64,000 bases of DNA from Streptomyces sp. S4.7 (GCF_010384365.1 NZ_CP048397.1:6076001-6140000); one strand, 5' to 3'. Counted from the stretch's first letter, positions 8,565-17,754 are shown. The notes: generated by a model from the sequence alone, not told the origin. Numbers and translations: made by a program.

Positions 8565-10433
8565 GTGAGACTCGCCAGTTACCTCTTCGAAGGCACGGAA
8601 CGGTGGGGGTTTGTCATCGAGCCTTCCGACGGAACGGCGTGGGTGATCGAGCCCGGCCGGGCCGAAACCTTCCTCACGAACTACGCATCGATCCCGTCCT
8701 CAGGCTACGTGGCCACGCGTCCCCGGTTCCTCGGGGACGCGTGGCCGGACACCCTGGTGGATTTCCTGACGCTTGAGGACGCGGGCATGGCGGCGCTCTC
8801 GCGGTTGGTCGCCTACGCCGAGCGGTTCATCGCCCAGACGGATGCGACGCTCCTGCCGCGGGCCGGGCATCCGGTCGACGACATCGAGCTTCTCGCCCCC
8901 ATTCCACGGCCGCGCCTCTACTGGGGACTGGTCACCAACTCCCCGTCGTTCGTCCGGAACAACCCGAACATCGGCATGCTGAACCTGTTCCCACTCGGGC
9001 ATCAGCGACCGCAGGGTGCGGCGATCGGCCCCGGCGAGCCGGTGACCATGAAGCACGACCATCATGTGCCGCACATGGCCTACAACGTCGAGCTGGCGAT
9101 CGTGATCGGCAAGGGCGGCCGCTACATCCCGGTCGATCGGGCGATGGACCATGTCGCGGGCTACACCGTGGTGAACGACGTGTCCGGGAGCTACTACTAC
9201 CGGGTGGTTCCCGGCAACGCCGACAACGGCTACGGGCTCCCGGACAGCTACAACGACTGGCTTTACCAGGCCACCGCCTCCTGGGGCGGGAAGAAGGCCG
9301 ACACACTGTGCCCGATGGGCCCCTACCTCGTGACCAAGGACGAGGTGGGAGACCCGTACAACCTGCTCATGTACACCCGGCAGTCGGGGCGGACGCGGGA
9401 CCGTGCCCACAGCGCGGCGACGCTGATGGGGATCGAGCGGGTCATTCACTGGTACTCGTCCTTCGCCTCGCTGTATCCGGGCGACGTCATCCACTTCGGC
9501 ACGATGGGAGTCGACGGGCTTCCGGTCTTCCCGGACGACCTCGCCGACCCTCGGACCCGTCTCGAGGTCGAGATCGAGGACGTAGGCACCCTGGTGAACC
9601 CGGTCCGGGTCGCCGACGAGGGGGCGCGCCCACGCGTGCCGATGGAGTCCCATCCCTCGTACGCCATCCGGGAGGTGGCCGCTTCCGGCGCGAGAGCACT
9701 GGACTCGCCGGACGAGTGGAGGGTGAACTCGGCGCGCCACTTCTACACGTCGTTCGGCAACGACCGATCAGCTCAGGAAGCCGCCGGCCTCGCACAGCTC
9801 CAGGTGCCACGGTTCCTGAACGGTCCGGCCAGCTCACTCACGTCAAGTGGATCCGCCGTCGAAATTCCGCCCCGGGCCGGCGACATCATCGTGAGCGTCG
9901 AACTCGCCGCGGTCGTAAGTGAGCTGGCGGCAGACGTCGAGGACGGCCGGTCGGTCATTCTCGGCTACGCGCCGATCGTCGCGCTGTGCGACCTCTCCTT
10001 CACCGACGCGGTGGTCGGACCCGCGAGGGCGGGTGAACGCGGCATCACCGCGGTGTACGGGCGGTGGGCGGACGCGTTCAACCTCATGGGTGAGACGCCC
10101 GTCCCGCTCCCCGAGCACGACTGGCGCGGTCGGGCCATGTCTCTGAAGATCGGCGACCAGGTGGTTCACGGCACGACCTCGCAGTACATCGCCGGTCCGG
10201 ACGACCTGATCACCACCATCTCAAGCATGATCACACTGTTCCCCGGCGACGTGATCACCCTCGGCGCCACGGCGGCACAGATCCGCGTCTCCCGCAAGGA
10301 GTACGAGAACGGGCTGGTCGTCACGGGCGAGATCGAGGGCCTCGGCGCGGTACACGCGCAGCTGGCGCCGGGCTTCACCACGCCACCCGTCGTGCGCTGT
10401 GTCAACGACCGGGAGCACCATGCCCAGCACTGA
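8565..10433 (+). CDS. Double FAH-domain (fumarylacetoacetate hydrolase family) protein
   Basis: A 622-residue cytoplasmic protein with an N-terminal region and two FAH-fold modules (about 100-350 and 390-610). FAH enzymes are metal-dependent C-C hydrolases, decarboxylases or hydratases of keto acids. The first module keeps acidic metal-site regions (NVELAIVIG, GYTVVNDVSG). The second has SVELAAVVSE and GYAPIVALCDLS and is more divergent. The GTG start at 8565 follows GAAGGAAA. The imperfect CACCTGAGA triplet repeat just upstream (8520-8545) is a small curiosity. With the aldolase and FAD enzyme it probably acts late in breakdown of the imported compound. Confidence 0.82.
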   Translation: MRLASYLFEGTERWGFVIEPSDGTAWVIEPGRAETFLTNYASIPSSGYVATRPRFLGDAWPDTLVDFLTLEDAGMAALSRLVAYAERFIAQTDATLLPRAGHPVDDIELLAPIPRPRLYWGLVTNSPSFVRNNPNIGMLNLFPLGHQRPQGAAIGPGEPVTMKHDHHVPHMAYNVELAIVIGKGGRYIPVDRAMDHVAGYTVVNDVSGSYYYRVVPGNADNGYGLPDSYNDWLYQATASWGGKKADTLCPMGPYLVTKDEVGDPYNLLMYTRQSGRTRDRAHSAATLMGIERVIHWYSSFASLYPGDVIHFGTMGVDGLPVFPDDLADPRTRLEVEIEDVGTLVNPVRVADEGARPRVPMESHPSYAIREVAASGARALDSPDEWRVNSARHFYTSFGNDRSAQEAAGLAQLQVPRFLNGPASSLTSSGSAVEIPPRAGDIIVSVELAAVVSELAADVEDGRSVILGYAPIVALCDLSFTDAVVGPARAGERGITAVYGRWADAFNLMGETPVPLPEHDWRGRAMSLKIGDQVVHGTTSQYIAGPDDLITTISSMITLFPGDVITLGATAAQIRVSRKEYENGLVVTGEIEGLGAVHAQLAPGFTTPPVVRCVNDREHHAQH

Positions 10434-12222
10434 CCGGAGCCGGCGCCCGAAGCGGGCGATCCTGGTCTTCTTCGACACCCTGAACCGGCGCTTCCTGCCC
10501 CCGTACGGCAACGACTGGGTGCACGCCCCGAACTTCCGCCGCCTCGCGGAGCGCAGCGCGACCTTCGACAACTGCTATGCCGGATCCATGCCCTGCGTCC
10601 CGGCCCGCCGGGAGATGCAGACCGGCCGCTACAACTTCCTGCACCGCAGCTGGGGCCCGCTGGAGCCCTTCGACGACTCGATGCCGCAACTGCTCGGGGA
10701 GCACGGCATCCACTCCCACCTGGCCACCGACCACCAGCACTACTTCGAGGACGGCGGCGCGACCTATCACACCCGCTACAGCACCTGGGAGTTCTTCCGC
10801 GGCCAGGAGGGCGACCCCTGGAAGGGCCGGCTCGCCGCGCCGGACATCCCCGAGGCGGTCAGGCTGCAACGCAATGAGCTGTGGCGACAGGACTGGGTCA
10901 ACCGCGGGTATTTCGAGCGTGAGGAGGACCACCCGCAGACGCGCACCTTCGAGGCCGGCCTGGACTTCATCGAGACCAACCACACCCAGGACGACTGGTT
11001 CCTGCAGATCGAGACCTTCGACCCGCACGAGCCCTTCTTCACCTACGAGCAGTACAAGAACCTTTACCCGCACCCCTACGACGGTCCGCACCTCGACTGG
11101 CCCGAATACAAGCGCACCACCGAACGCCCGCAGGCCGTGGAGCACGTGCGCTACGAATACGCCGCACTGCTGAGCATGTGCGACCGCTCGCTGGGCCGGG
11201 TGCTGGACGCCATGGACACCCATCGGATGTGGGACGACACCATGCTCATCGTCGGCACCGACCACGGCTTCCTGCTCGGCGAGCACGGCTGGTGGGGCAA
11301 GAACGTCCAGCCCTGGTACGACGAGAACATCCACACCCCGCTGTTCATCTGGGACCCCCGCACCGGCGTCCGCGACGAACACCGCGACAGCCTCGTGCAG
11401 ACCATCGACCTCGCCCCGACCCTGCTGGAGTACTTCGGCGTCGAACGCCCGGCAGACATGCAAGGCGCACCCCTGCGCGAAACGACCGCAAGCGACGCCC
11501 CGGTGCGCGAGGCCGCCCTCTTCGGCTCCTTCGGCGGCCACATCAACGTCACCGACGGCCGCTACGTCTATATGCGCGCCTGCGTCAGCGAGGACAACGC
11601 TCCTCTCTACGAATACACTCTGATGCCCACCCATATGCGCGCCCGCTTCGCACCCGCCGAGCTGCGCGATGCCGAGCTCGCCGCGCCCTTCACCTTCACC
11701 AAGGACTGCCCCGTCCTGCGAGTGCCCGCCCACGGCCAGCGCAACGCCCACCACCACGGCTCGCTGCTCTTCGACCTCGAAGCCGATCCCCGGCAGGAAC
11801 ACCCGCTCCTCGATGACGAACTGGAACTGCGGATGGCGGGCCTGATGGTCCAGCTCATGCGCTCCAACGACGCGCCCGCCGAACAGTTCCGGCGCATGGG
11901 ACTCCCGGCGGAGGGCGAGGCGGGCCGCGAGCACCTGCTCGTGCGCCGGCAACGCGAATCGGCCGAACGGGCCGCCGCAGCCCTCCCCGCCGAGGACGAG
12001 CTCCCCCAGGGCCGTATCGACCTGCACAGCCCCCTGTCGGCGATCCTCGCGGAACCGGCGGCGACCGCTGCCATCGAGGGAGCGGTCCCGGGGCTGCTCA
12101 GCAATCCGCGAGTGGCCACGCTCGGCCACGTCACCCTGCGGGAACTGGCCGCTCTCGCCCCGGCGGTACTGGACGGCCCTCGGCTGCGCGCACTCGCCGA
12201 AGCGCTCGCCGCAGTGCCGTAG
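10420..12222 (+). CDS. Sulfatase family hydrolase
   Basis: A 600-residue alkaline-phosphatase-superfamily sulfatase. The formylglycine motif is present as CVPARREMQTGR (Cys about residue 55), with metal ligands in VFFDTLN near the N-terminus and GTDHGFLLGEHG (about 280). The Cys-type motif would need a formylglycine-generating enzyme encoded elsewhere. No signal peptide is visible, so it probably acts in the cytoplasm on an imported sulfated molecule. The start at 10420 follows GGGAG and overlaps the FAH gene by 14 bases. The C-terminal 100 residues beyond the sulfatase fold are Ala-rich and unassigned. Confidence 0.88.
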   Translation: MPSTDRSRRPKRAILVFFDTLNRRFLPPYGNDWVHAPNFRRLAERSATFDNCYAGSMPCVPARREMQTGRYNFLHRSWGPLEPFDDSMPQLLGEHGIHSHLATDHQHYFEDGGATYHTRYSTWEFFRGQEGDPWKGRLAAPDIPEAVRLQRNELWRQDWVNRGYFEREEDHPQTRTFEAGLDFIETNHTQDDWFLQIETFDPHEPFFTYEQYKNLYPHPYDGPHLDWPEYKRTTERPQAVEHVRYEYAALLSMCDRSLGRVLDAMDTHRMWDDTMLIVGTDHGFLLGEHGWWGKNVQPWYDENIHTPLFIWDPRTGVRDEHRDSLVQTIDLAPTLLEYFGVERPADMQGAPLRETTASDAPVREAALFGSFGGHINVTDGRYVYMRACVSEDNAPLYEYTLMPTHMRARFAPAELRDAELAAPFTFTKDCPVLRVPAHGQRNAHHHGSLLFDLEADPRQEHPLLDDELELRMAGLMVQLMRSNDAPAEQFRRMGLPAEGEAGREHLLVRRQRESAERAAAALPAEDELPQGRIDLHSPLSAILAEPAATAAIEGAVPGLLSNPRVATLGHVTLRELAALAPAVLDGPRLRALAEALAAVP

Positions 12223-12591
12223 GGCCGCATCGCGTCAGCCGTCACCAGGTCCAGAACCCTGACCGTTTAAGATCTCTGGTGAAGCCGTGCGCCACGGCAC
12301 AGCCGTGCGCCACGGCCGACCGCGACAGCCGGAATTGCGGCCGGCCGACAGCGATACCTCCGCTTCACGACAGCTGGCCGTGGACCAGCCTCACCACCGA
12401 CGCGATCACCCGGCTGCGGCTCCTGCCGAGCCCACCCCCGCCTGACCAGCACAGTTTCCGTCCGCACGAACCGCACCATCCCACCGGAGCCGTGGAACCC
12501 GGCGCCCACCTGACGCGACAGCCGGGCCACCGCGCTAATACCCGAGGGGCGGCGGTGCCGTCATGGCTCGCCTGGTGTGGGGAACGCGGCC
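12223..12591. other. Gene-free stretch with an 18-bp tandem repeat
   Basis: No convincing gene lies between the sulfatase and the first recombinase remnant. An 18-base unit beginning AGCCGTGCGCCACGGC occurs twice in tandem (12283-12300 and 12301-12316, the second partial), and each copy is itself near-palindromic. The interval marks the boundary between the catabolic cluster and the decayed mobile DNA. Confidence 0.5.
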
Positions 12592-12905
12592 ATGACGGAC
12601 CGGTGGTGCCGGCTTTGGGCGAAGCGGCTCACCGTGCCGGGCTCCGATAGCTTGGCCCGCTCCCGGATCGCGATCGACCGGCTGATCGGCCGCCGGGAGG
12701 TGCACCTGCGGGAGAGGCCGCTGTGGCGGATGCTACGAGACCGCAGGCCGGGCGGAGGAGATTGCGGGCGCCAGCATCGAGAACCTCGACCTGGCCGGCC
12801 GCCGCTCTCCGGTGAAGGCGAAGGGCGTTCAGCCCAAGGCCCGCCGCCGCGGCGGCGCCCGCGAGGTCTTCGTACTGCGGACCGTGCCCTGCTATCGCCG
12901 TGTTT
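12592..12905 (+). pseudogene. Decayed tyrosine-recombinase fragment
   Basis: The reading frame from 12592 encodes LIGRREVHLRERPLWRML; after a one-base shift near 12735 the next frame continues ETAGRAEEIAGASIENLDL and then AGRRSPVKAKG. Together these match the segment of actinobacterial site-specific integrases around the first catalytic arginine region (LRERTLWRMLYETxARAEEIL...NIEDLDL). The conserved C-terminal HxxR and Tyr boxes are missing. I therefore read it as a frameshifted, truncated integrase remnant, related to neither of the two longer integrases downstream. Confidence 0.6.
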
Positions 12906-13094
12906 GTTCGGTGTGATGGTGTGGTGTTGAGGGGGCTGGCGGGTTGGTCGGTCCTGATGTGCCGAGTGGGCTGGCAGCTGGGGCTGGAGGCGGTTCGCGC
13001 CTGTCTCATTCCAAGACGCCCGGTTCTGTGCCGTGCTTCCTCGGGGTGAAACGCACGCCTGGGCGCACTCGCAGGTGGGCGGTATGCGCGCAGT

Positions 13095-13256
13095 ATGGCT
13101 GAACGTCGTGCGTATCCGAGTGATCTGTCCAATGCGCGCTGGGAGTTGACCGAGCCGGTGCTGGCGGCCTGGCGCTTCGAGCGCCGAGGCCGGGCCCTGG
13201 ACTTCGGCCGGCCGCCCGAGCATGACCTGCGCGAGATCATGAACGCGATCCTCTAA
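13095..13256 (+). pseudogene. IS5-family transposase N-terminal remnant
   Basis: A 53-codon reading frame, MAERRAYPSDLSNARWELTE onward, ending at TAA 13254-13256. The sequence AYPSDLSNARWELxEP and FGRPPEHDLREIMNAIL is the classic N-terminus of Streptomyces IS5-group transposases, which normally continue with YVDRTGVQWRYLP. Here the frame stops right after NAIL, so all DDE residues are lost. It shows an old insertion element once occupied this site. Confidence 0.7.
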
Positions 13257-13307
13257 AGAAGGCGCCTGCTCTGTTCCGGCGCTTTCACCCGGCGCGATCT
13301 CCGTCCC

Positions 13308-13661
13308 GATGACGCCATCTTCGTTCTCGACGACGGGCGACCGCTGACCGCCCCGGTCTACTGGAAGATCTGGCAGCAAGCGCGGGCGGCGGTTCTGGAA
13401 GCGCACGAGGCCGACGAGTCGCTTGGCAGGAATATCTCCGCTCTGCGTGACGCGTGCATCGCGACGTGGCTGAAGAACGGTGACCAAAGCGCGGCGCATA
13501 TCTTCCTGGTGGCCGAGTGCGCCGGAATGAGCCCTCCTCGCCTCGCCGGACGCTTCGCGCACTGCCTTCGTAAGCCGACACGGGATGAAATCGCTTGGGA
13601 CCGGCTCGAAGCTGCCCTCGCCCTTCCTGACCTGTCGAGTGAGCCGGCCCGACCGCCGTGA
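13308..13661 (+). pseudogene. Recombinase-like C-terminal fragment (open frame, no clear start)
   Basis: An open frame of about 117 codons from 13308 to TGA 13659-13661 reads AIFVLDDGRPLTAPVYWKIW, then SALRDACIATWLKNGD and AHCLRKPTRDEIAWDRLE. The middle resembles the LRHxxxTxWLxxG region of tyrosine recombinases, with LRDACIATW in place of LRHAC. No start codon or ribosome site is evident and the N-terminal half is absent. I call it a fragment, with function uncertain. Confidence 0.45.
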
Positions 13662-13795
13662 GCCGTCCGTAGCGCTGTTCCGCGTTGCGGATCGTCTGCG
13701 ATTCCCTTCCTGTCGCATGACAAGGCGACGGGTGGGCGGAATTGTATTTCCGCCCACCCGGACTCACTCCGCCCCTGCCTCACAGAGAACCACCG

Positions 13796-14167
13796 ATGCC
13801 TGGACGATCTTTGCTGGCCGCTACCGCTTCCTCAGGCGTCATATCCGCCGCCTTCCTGACCGTGAAGGACGCCGCCGACTATCTCGGCCTCTCACCCCAC
13901 ACGCTCTACGTCTGGCGCCACCGTCGCCAGGGGCCCCCGAGCTTCCGTATGGGACCCCGAGGTCGCGTCATGTACCGGCTCGAAGCGCTCGACGCCTGGG
14001 TCCGCGAACAGGAACAGGCCGACTCCCGCTCCAACCCGGCCCTCAACCCGCTCAACACTCCTCCGCAGGAGCGGTCGAGCCGCTTCCTCGGCGACTGGAA
14101 ACCCAAGCGCCGTGGAGCGTTGCTTCCATCCCCATCACCAAGGAGTTCCACCTGGCCGGCCACATAG
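13796..14167 (+). CDS. HTH excisionase / helix-turn-helix protein
   Basis: A 123-residue protein with an MerR/AlpA-like helix-turn-helix at about residues 20-65: LTVKDAADYLGLSPHTLYVW followed by a basic wing (GPRGRVMYRLEALDAW). Such proteins act as directionality factors or regulators beside Streptomyces integrases. Its end overlaps the start of the frameshifted integrase by 16 bases, the standard xis-int arrangement. The C-terminal 50 residues are Pro/Arg-rich and low in information, and may be distorted by decay of the locus. Confidence 0.75.
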   Translation: MPGRSLLAATASSGVISAAFLTVKDAADYLGLSPHTLYVWRHRRQGPPSFRMGPRGRVMYRLEALDAWVREQEQADSRSNPALNPLNTPPQERSSRFLGDWKPKRRGALLPSPSPRSSTWPAT

Positions 14168-15398
14168 AAGACCGATGGCTGAAGAAGCGCCCCAACCCGA
14201 AGACCGGCAAACGTGACCCTACCGCCATGTACGGCAAATGCACCCGCTACCGCGTCAAGGGCATCCCCGGCGTCAAGGACCGATCCTTCGACGCCCTCCA
14301 GGACGCCAAGACCTGGCTTGCGCAGGCTCAGACCGACGCTCGCCGAGGCGAGTTCGTCGATCCGCGAGATGGAGCCATCTCCCTCAAGGACTACATCGCC
14401 ACCCACTGGTGGCCCACCCAGAGCGGTGACCCGTCCACGATCGAACGGATCGAGCAGAGGGTACGCCGGCACATCGTTCCCCACCTGGGCGCTCAGCCGC
14501 TCAACGCCAGTGGCACAGAAGTCCTGCGCCACTGGAAGAAGCGGCCGGAGAAGGCTCGGTCCGACCTCGATCCGTCTCGTCTGGGCAACGCTCTCCAGCA
14601 TCCTCCAGGCCGCCGCCGGGGACCGTCGCCTCGGACGCAATCCATGTCGGTCCAGCACGTTGGCCCTCCGGCCGCCACACCCGGCAGGGTCGAGGCGTGG
14701 CCACCCGAAGGGGTGCTGGCGGTAAGGGCGGCCCTGCCCGATCGCTACCAGCTCCTCCTTGTGATCGGAGCGGGCCTTGGGCTCCGGCAGGGGGAGGCGC
14801 TCGGGCTTGCCCTGGAGGACATCGACTTCGCCAAGGAAGTCGTCCACGTCCGGCGGCAGGTCAAGATGGTGCGGGCGAGGCTGTGTTTCGCCCTTCCCAA
14901 GGGCCGCAAGGTACGGGACGTGCCGCTGCCATCCAGCGTGGCTCGGGCCATCCAGCAGCACACGGAGCAGTTCGCGCCGATCCCGGTCACGCTGCCTTGG
15001 GACGACCCGACTCCCGCCGAGACGCCGGTGGAAGCCAAACACCGGCGGCCGAGGGCCTATTACAGCCTCTTGGTGACAGGACGCGAACGGAAGGCCATCA
15101 ACCGGAACTACCTCAACTCCTGCGTGTGGAAGCCCGCTCTAGCTGAGGCTGGCGTGATCGCTCCTCTGGAGGAGGGCAACACAAACGGCGCTCGCGTGCG
15201 GGAGCCATCCCGGGAGCACGGCTTCCACGCCCCGCGCCACTTCTACGCCTCCGAGGAACTGGAGGCTGGCGAATCGGTCGTCTCCCTGGCCTGCTGGCTG
15301 GGGCACTCCGACCCCGGGTTCACGCTGCGGAAGTACTCCCACTTCCTGCCCCGCGCGGCGCACACGGGCGCGCCGCCCTCGACGCGATTCTCGCGTAG
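14152..15398 (+). pseudogene. Tyrosine integrase, broken by three frameshifts
   Basis: The coding sequence is recognisable end to end but not in one frame. It begins AGHIEDRWLKKRPNPKTGKR, with AAGGAG six bases before a CTG (14152) where homologues have ATG. The core shifts frame near 14550 (GPTSIRLVWATLSSILQAAA), returns near 14690 (GRVEAWPPEGVLAV), and shifts again near 15357 into GRAALDAILA and a natural stop at 15396-15398. Catalytic boxes remain: LRQGEALGL (Arg), HAPRHFYA (HxxR, normally HDLRH), and WLGHSDPGFTLRKYSHF (His, Tyr). Probably inactive, unless the shifts are sequencing errors. Confidence 0.8.
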
Positions 15399-15429
15399 CC
15401 GTAGCCGTAGCCGTAGCCGTAGCCGTAGC
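15394..15429 (+). repeat. Hexanucleotide microsatellite, (CGTAGC)x6
   Basis: Six perfect tandem copies of CGTAGC, followed by a diverged seventh (CGTGGC). The array starts at the natural integrase stop codon and, read in the shifted integrase frame, encodes alternating Arg-Ser. A six-base unit leaves the frame unchanged when copies are gained or lost. Confidence 0.9.
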
Positions 15430-15483
15430 CGTGGCCGGTCGGCAGGACCTGTGGAGCGTGGCTCGTAGCCCACCGCGGGCCCA

Positions 15484-15563
15484 AAGTCCCAGAGAAGTCC
15501 CAGAGATGCCGCCGCACCCTCCCTGACCCGCTAAGCTGCAGGTCAGACGAGGTGCGGTGGCAT
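15484..15563. promoter_or_regulatory. Tandem AAGTCCCAGAG repeat and inverted repeat between two integrases
   Basis: Two abutting 11-base copies of AAGTCCCAGAG (15484-15494, 15495-15505) are followed by an imperfect 13-base inverted repeat (15506-15518 with 15551-15563, 12 of 13 paired). The location between two convergent integrase genes, and the reappearance of AAGTCCC repeats at 17755-17805, suggest integrase arm sites and part of an attachment region. The hairpin could alternatively be a bidirectional terminator. Confidence 0.5.
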
Positions 15564-15672
15564 CCTCATGTCAAATGTCGCGGAACTCATGAACGAGGCT
15601 TCTGACCTGCGCAAACAACCCTTCTCGAAGATCGTCTTGCACGGTTGTTGCACAAGCCGAACGGTGCAGGAG

Positions 15673-16947
15673 TCACGCGGCCCGGGTGTAGGCGCTCCGG
15701 ACCGCGATGCGGACCTTGGAACCGGCTCCCACGACCCGGTGCACGTATTTACGCAGGGTGAACGCGGGATCGGCGTGTCCGAGTCGGTCCGCGAGCGTGT
15801 ACACGTCTACACCGCCGCTGATCATCATCGACGCGTACAGGTGTCGGAGCGCGTGCATCATCACGTCGCGGGACTTCTCCCAACGTCGTCCCTTCGCGTC
15901 GGATTCAAGGGGCTTGATGAGGCCGGCCGACGCTAGGGCGGGCTTCCAGCGGTAGGAGTTGAACCAATTCGACTGAATGGCGGTCTTCTCCCGGGTGTAA
16001 AAGATCAGCCGCACCGTGACCGGGTCGCCGCCTTTGCTGCCCCACGGTCGGGTCACCTCGACCGGCGGGTACTTCTGCATGTGCTCGCGCAGGGGGATGG
16101 CCACGTCGTCGGTCAGCTCAACCCACCGGTCCTTCGGGTCCTCGTCGTCTCCGCCCTTGGGGAGGGCGTATACGAGGAACGAGCCGTCGTGGACTACCTG
16201 CCGTTGCACGTGGACCATAGCGCCGTCCGGATGTGCCCAGTCGATATCTTCTGGTGACAGGCCGAATATTTCTCCTTGCCGAAGACCCAGGCCACGACCA
16301 CAGTCGACGAGCGCTTTGTAGCGGTCGGGAAGTTCGGCACGGATCTTCTCGGTGTCCTCCCATGTCAGGGTCAGCTCTGCCCGGCCGCCGCCTCCTCGCT
16401 TCGGCTTGGCGTCCTGCACCGATTTGGCGAGGCACGGATTTTTGTGTATCAGGCTGTCGTCCACGGCCAGGTCAAAGACAGCCCGAAGGTTGTCGAAGAC
16501 CAGGCGCAGTGTGGAACTTTCGAGCAGCCTGCGACGGTCGTGCAGCCAGTCCAGCAAAGATGAGGCGTTCACGTCCTTTACGCGCATCTTCCCCACTGCG
16601 GTAGGAACGACGTGCAGGAGAATCCGCTCCTTGTGGCGTCGGTAAGTTCGTGGATTCTTGTGTTCGTGCCCCTTGAGCCACGTAAGGGCGAGCTCACCGA
16701 CCCTGACCTCTCCGGCGCGAGGGTTGATATATGAACCGTCGTCCACCCCGGACCGCATCTTGGTCTCGTGCCTGCGGGCTTCGGCCTCGGTGCGGAACAG
16801 CTCTGTCTGTTGGACACCTTCCCGATTGCGCCAACGGGCCTGCCACCGCTTGCCGACTCCGTGATCGGCTGTCGGAACCTTGCCGTGCTCCCGGCAGGCC
16901 GACTCTCCGGCTTTCGGACGCGACTTGTGCCAGCGGTCGTACGGCAT
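15673..16947 (-). CDS. Tyrosine-type site-specific integrase (intact)
   Basis: A 424-residue integrase of the Streptomyces integrative-element type. Order: N-terminal arm-binding part beginning MPYDRWHKSRPKAGE, SAM-like core-binding domain (about 140-240), and catalytic domain with Arg in LRQGEIFGL, HALRHLYAS (HxxR), GHADPAF and Tyr in LRKYVH. I place the start at 16947 because AGGAGTTGAGTCC precedes it and homologues start MPYxDRWHKS; longer open-frame versions add unrelated residues. It faces the excisionase gene at 17360 across a 412-base divergent region. All catalytic residues are present, so it may still be active. Confidence 0.92.
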   Translation of the reverse strand: MPYDRWHKSRPKAGESACREHGKVPTADHGVGKRWQARWRNREGVQQTELFRTEAEARRHETKMRSGVDDGSYINPRAGEVRVGELALTWLKGHEHKNPRTYRRHKERILLHVVPTAVGKMRVKDVNASSLLDWLHDRRRLLESSTLRLVFDNLRAVFDLAVDDSLIHKNPCLAKSVQDAKPKRGGGGRAELTLTWEDTEKIRAELPDRYKALVDCGRGLGLRQGEIFGLSPEDIDWAHPDGAMVHVQRQVVHDGSFLVYALPKGGDDEDPKDRWVELTDDVAIPLREHMQKYPPVEVTRPWGSKGGDPVTVRLIFYTREKTAIQSNWFNSYRWKPALASAGLIKPLESDAKGRRWEKSRDVMMHALRHLYASMMISGGVDVYTLADRLGHADPAFTLRKYVHRVVGAGSKVRIAVRSAYTRAA

Positions 16948-17359
16948 GGACTCAACTCCTATTTTTCGGCGGGCCTTGCAGTCTCTTGTGGGTTCCCGTC
17001 TCAAGGTCGTCATCGAGGTGAGATCTCGTGCCCGCTCATCGCATCCTGAGTTAATGGGATGTTGATCCAGGCGATCCGAAAATGTCAAACGTATTCTTGG
17101 GGTCTTTGTGACAAAGGGTGCAGAGCGGTGGGGGAGATCTCACTCGGAGAATCCTCGCTCACATGTCTCCGAGGATTCGACGAGCCCTCGCCAGGATTCG
17201 CCGGTGTCTTCCGAGAGTTCGGGGGAGTCGTAGGCGTTTCGTCGAAAATTCTTCTATTTGGTTCGGCTGGAATTTCGTGTCACTGTTCCGTCTGCCACGC
17301 CAGCGGACTATCGCTCACGTGGTTCTTTCCTGCCCGCTCCGAGCCGTTTTGGAGTACCC
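16948..17359. other. Divergent intergenic region between integrase and excisionase
   Basis: A 412-base stretch of noticeably lower G+C than its surroundings, with no credible gene. It must hold the promoters for the integrase (leftward) and the excisionase (rightward). The lower G+C agrees with imported DNA. I could not define specific operators. Confidence 0.5.
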
Positions 17360-17593
17360 ATGCGTCGAACCACCGCCCTTGTGGCAGAAGCCGCGAGTGG
17401 CGCGGGGAGCCGTTGTCCGTTGATGAGTGCTAGGGAACTGGCCGACTTCCTGGGCGTGCCGCTGAACACGGTCTACATATGGAATCACCGACACCAGGGT
17501 CCGCGAGCCCACAAGGTAGGCCGCTATTTGCGCTACCGCTGGCCGGAGGTGGAGGCATGGCTGGAAGCTCGGGCGGTGGATCGAGTGGCCTGA
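17360..17593 (+). CDS. Excisionase-type HTH protein
   Basis: A 77-residue DNA-binding protein with an AlpA/Xis-like winged helix: MSARELADFLGVPLNTVYIW, then a basic wing (GRYLRYRWPEVEAWLEARAV). The start at 17360 follows GGAG; longer versions upstream are unlikely. It lies divergently beside the intact integrase and probably controls excision direction or element gene expression. It resembles the protein at 13796 in the same fold but is clearly a different sequence. Confidence 0.82.
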   Translation: MRRTTALVAEAASGAGSRCPLMSARELADFLGVPLNTVYIWNHRHQGPRAHKVGRYLRYRWPEVEAWLEARAVDRVA

Positions 17594-17684
17594 ATCGGCG
17601 AGGACGCCTGTTCGTCTATGCAGGGAGGGCGACAGAACCCGGCGTATAGCTCGGCTCGTCTGCCGCTACCTGCGGCTTTGCCTT

Positions 17685-17720
17685 GGAAAGGGCCTCTGAC
17701 CTGCGCCGGAGGCCCTTTCC
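17685..17720 (+). terminator. Strong hairpin terminator
   Basis: A perfect 12-base inverted repeat, GGAAAGGGCCTC (17685-17696) with GAGGCCCTTTCC (17709-17720), encloses a 12-base loop. It lies 91 bases after the excisionase stop. It lacks a T-run but is well suited to end transcription in a high-G+C genome. The loop contains part of a TCTGACCTGCGC sequence also found at 15601-15612. Confidence 0.7.
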
Positions 17721-17754
17721 GGTCTTTCAAGGGCTTGCCGCGTTAGGCCGCGAA

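Noticed and set aside
13585..14151. N-terminal extension of the first integrase frame upstream of 14152
   Set aside because: The residues are low-complexity, overlap the excisionase in another frame and do not match integrase N-termini, while a ribosome site sits directly before 14152.
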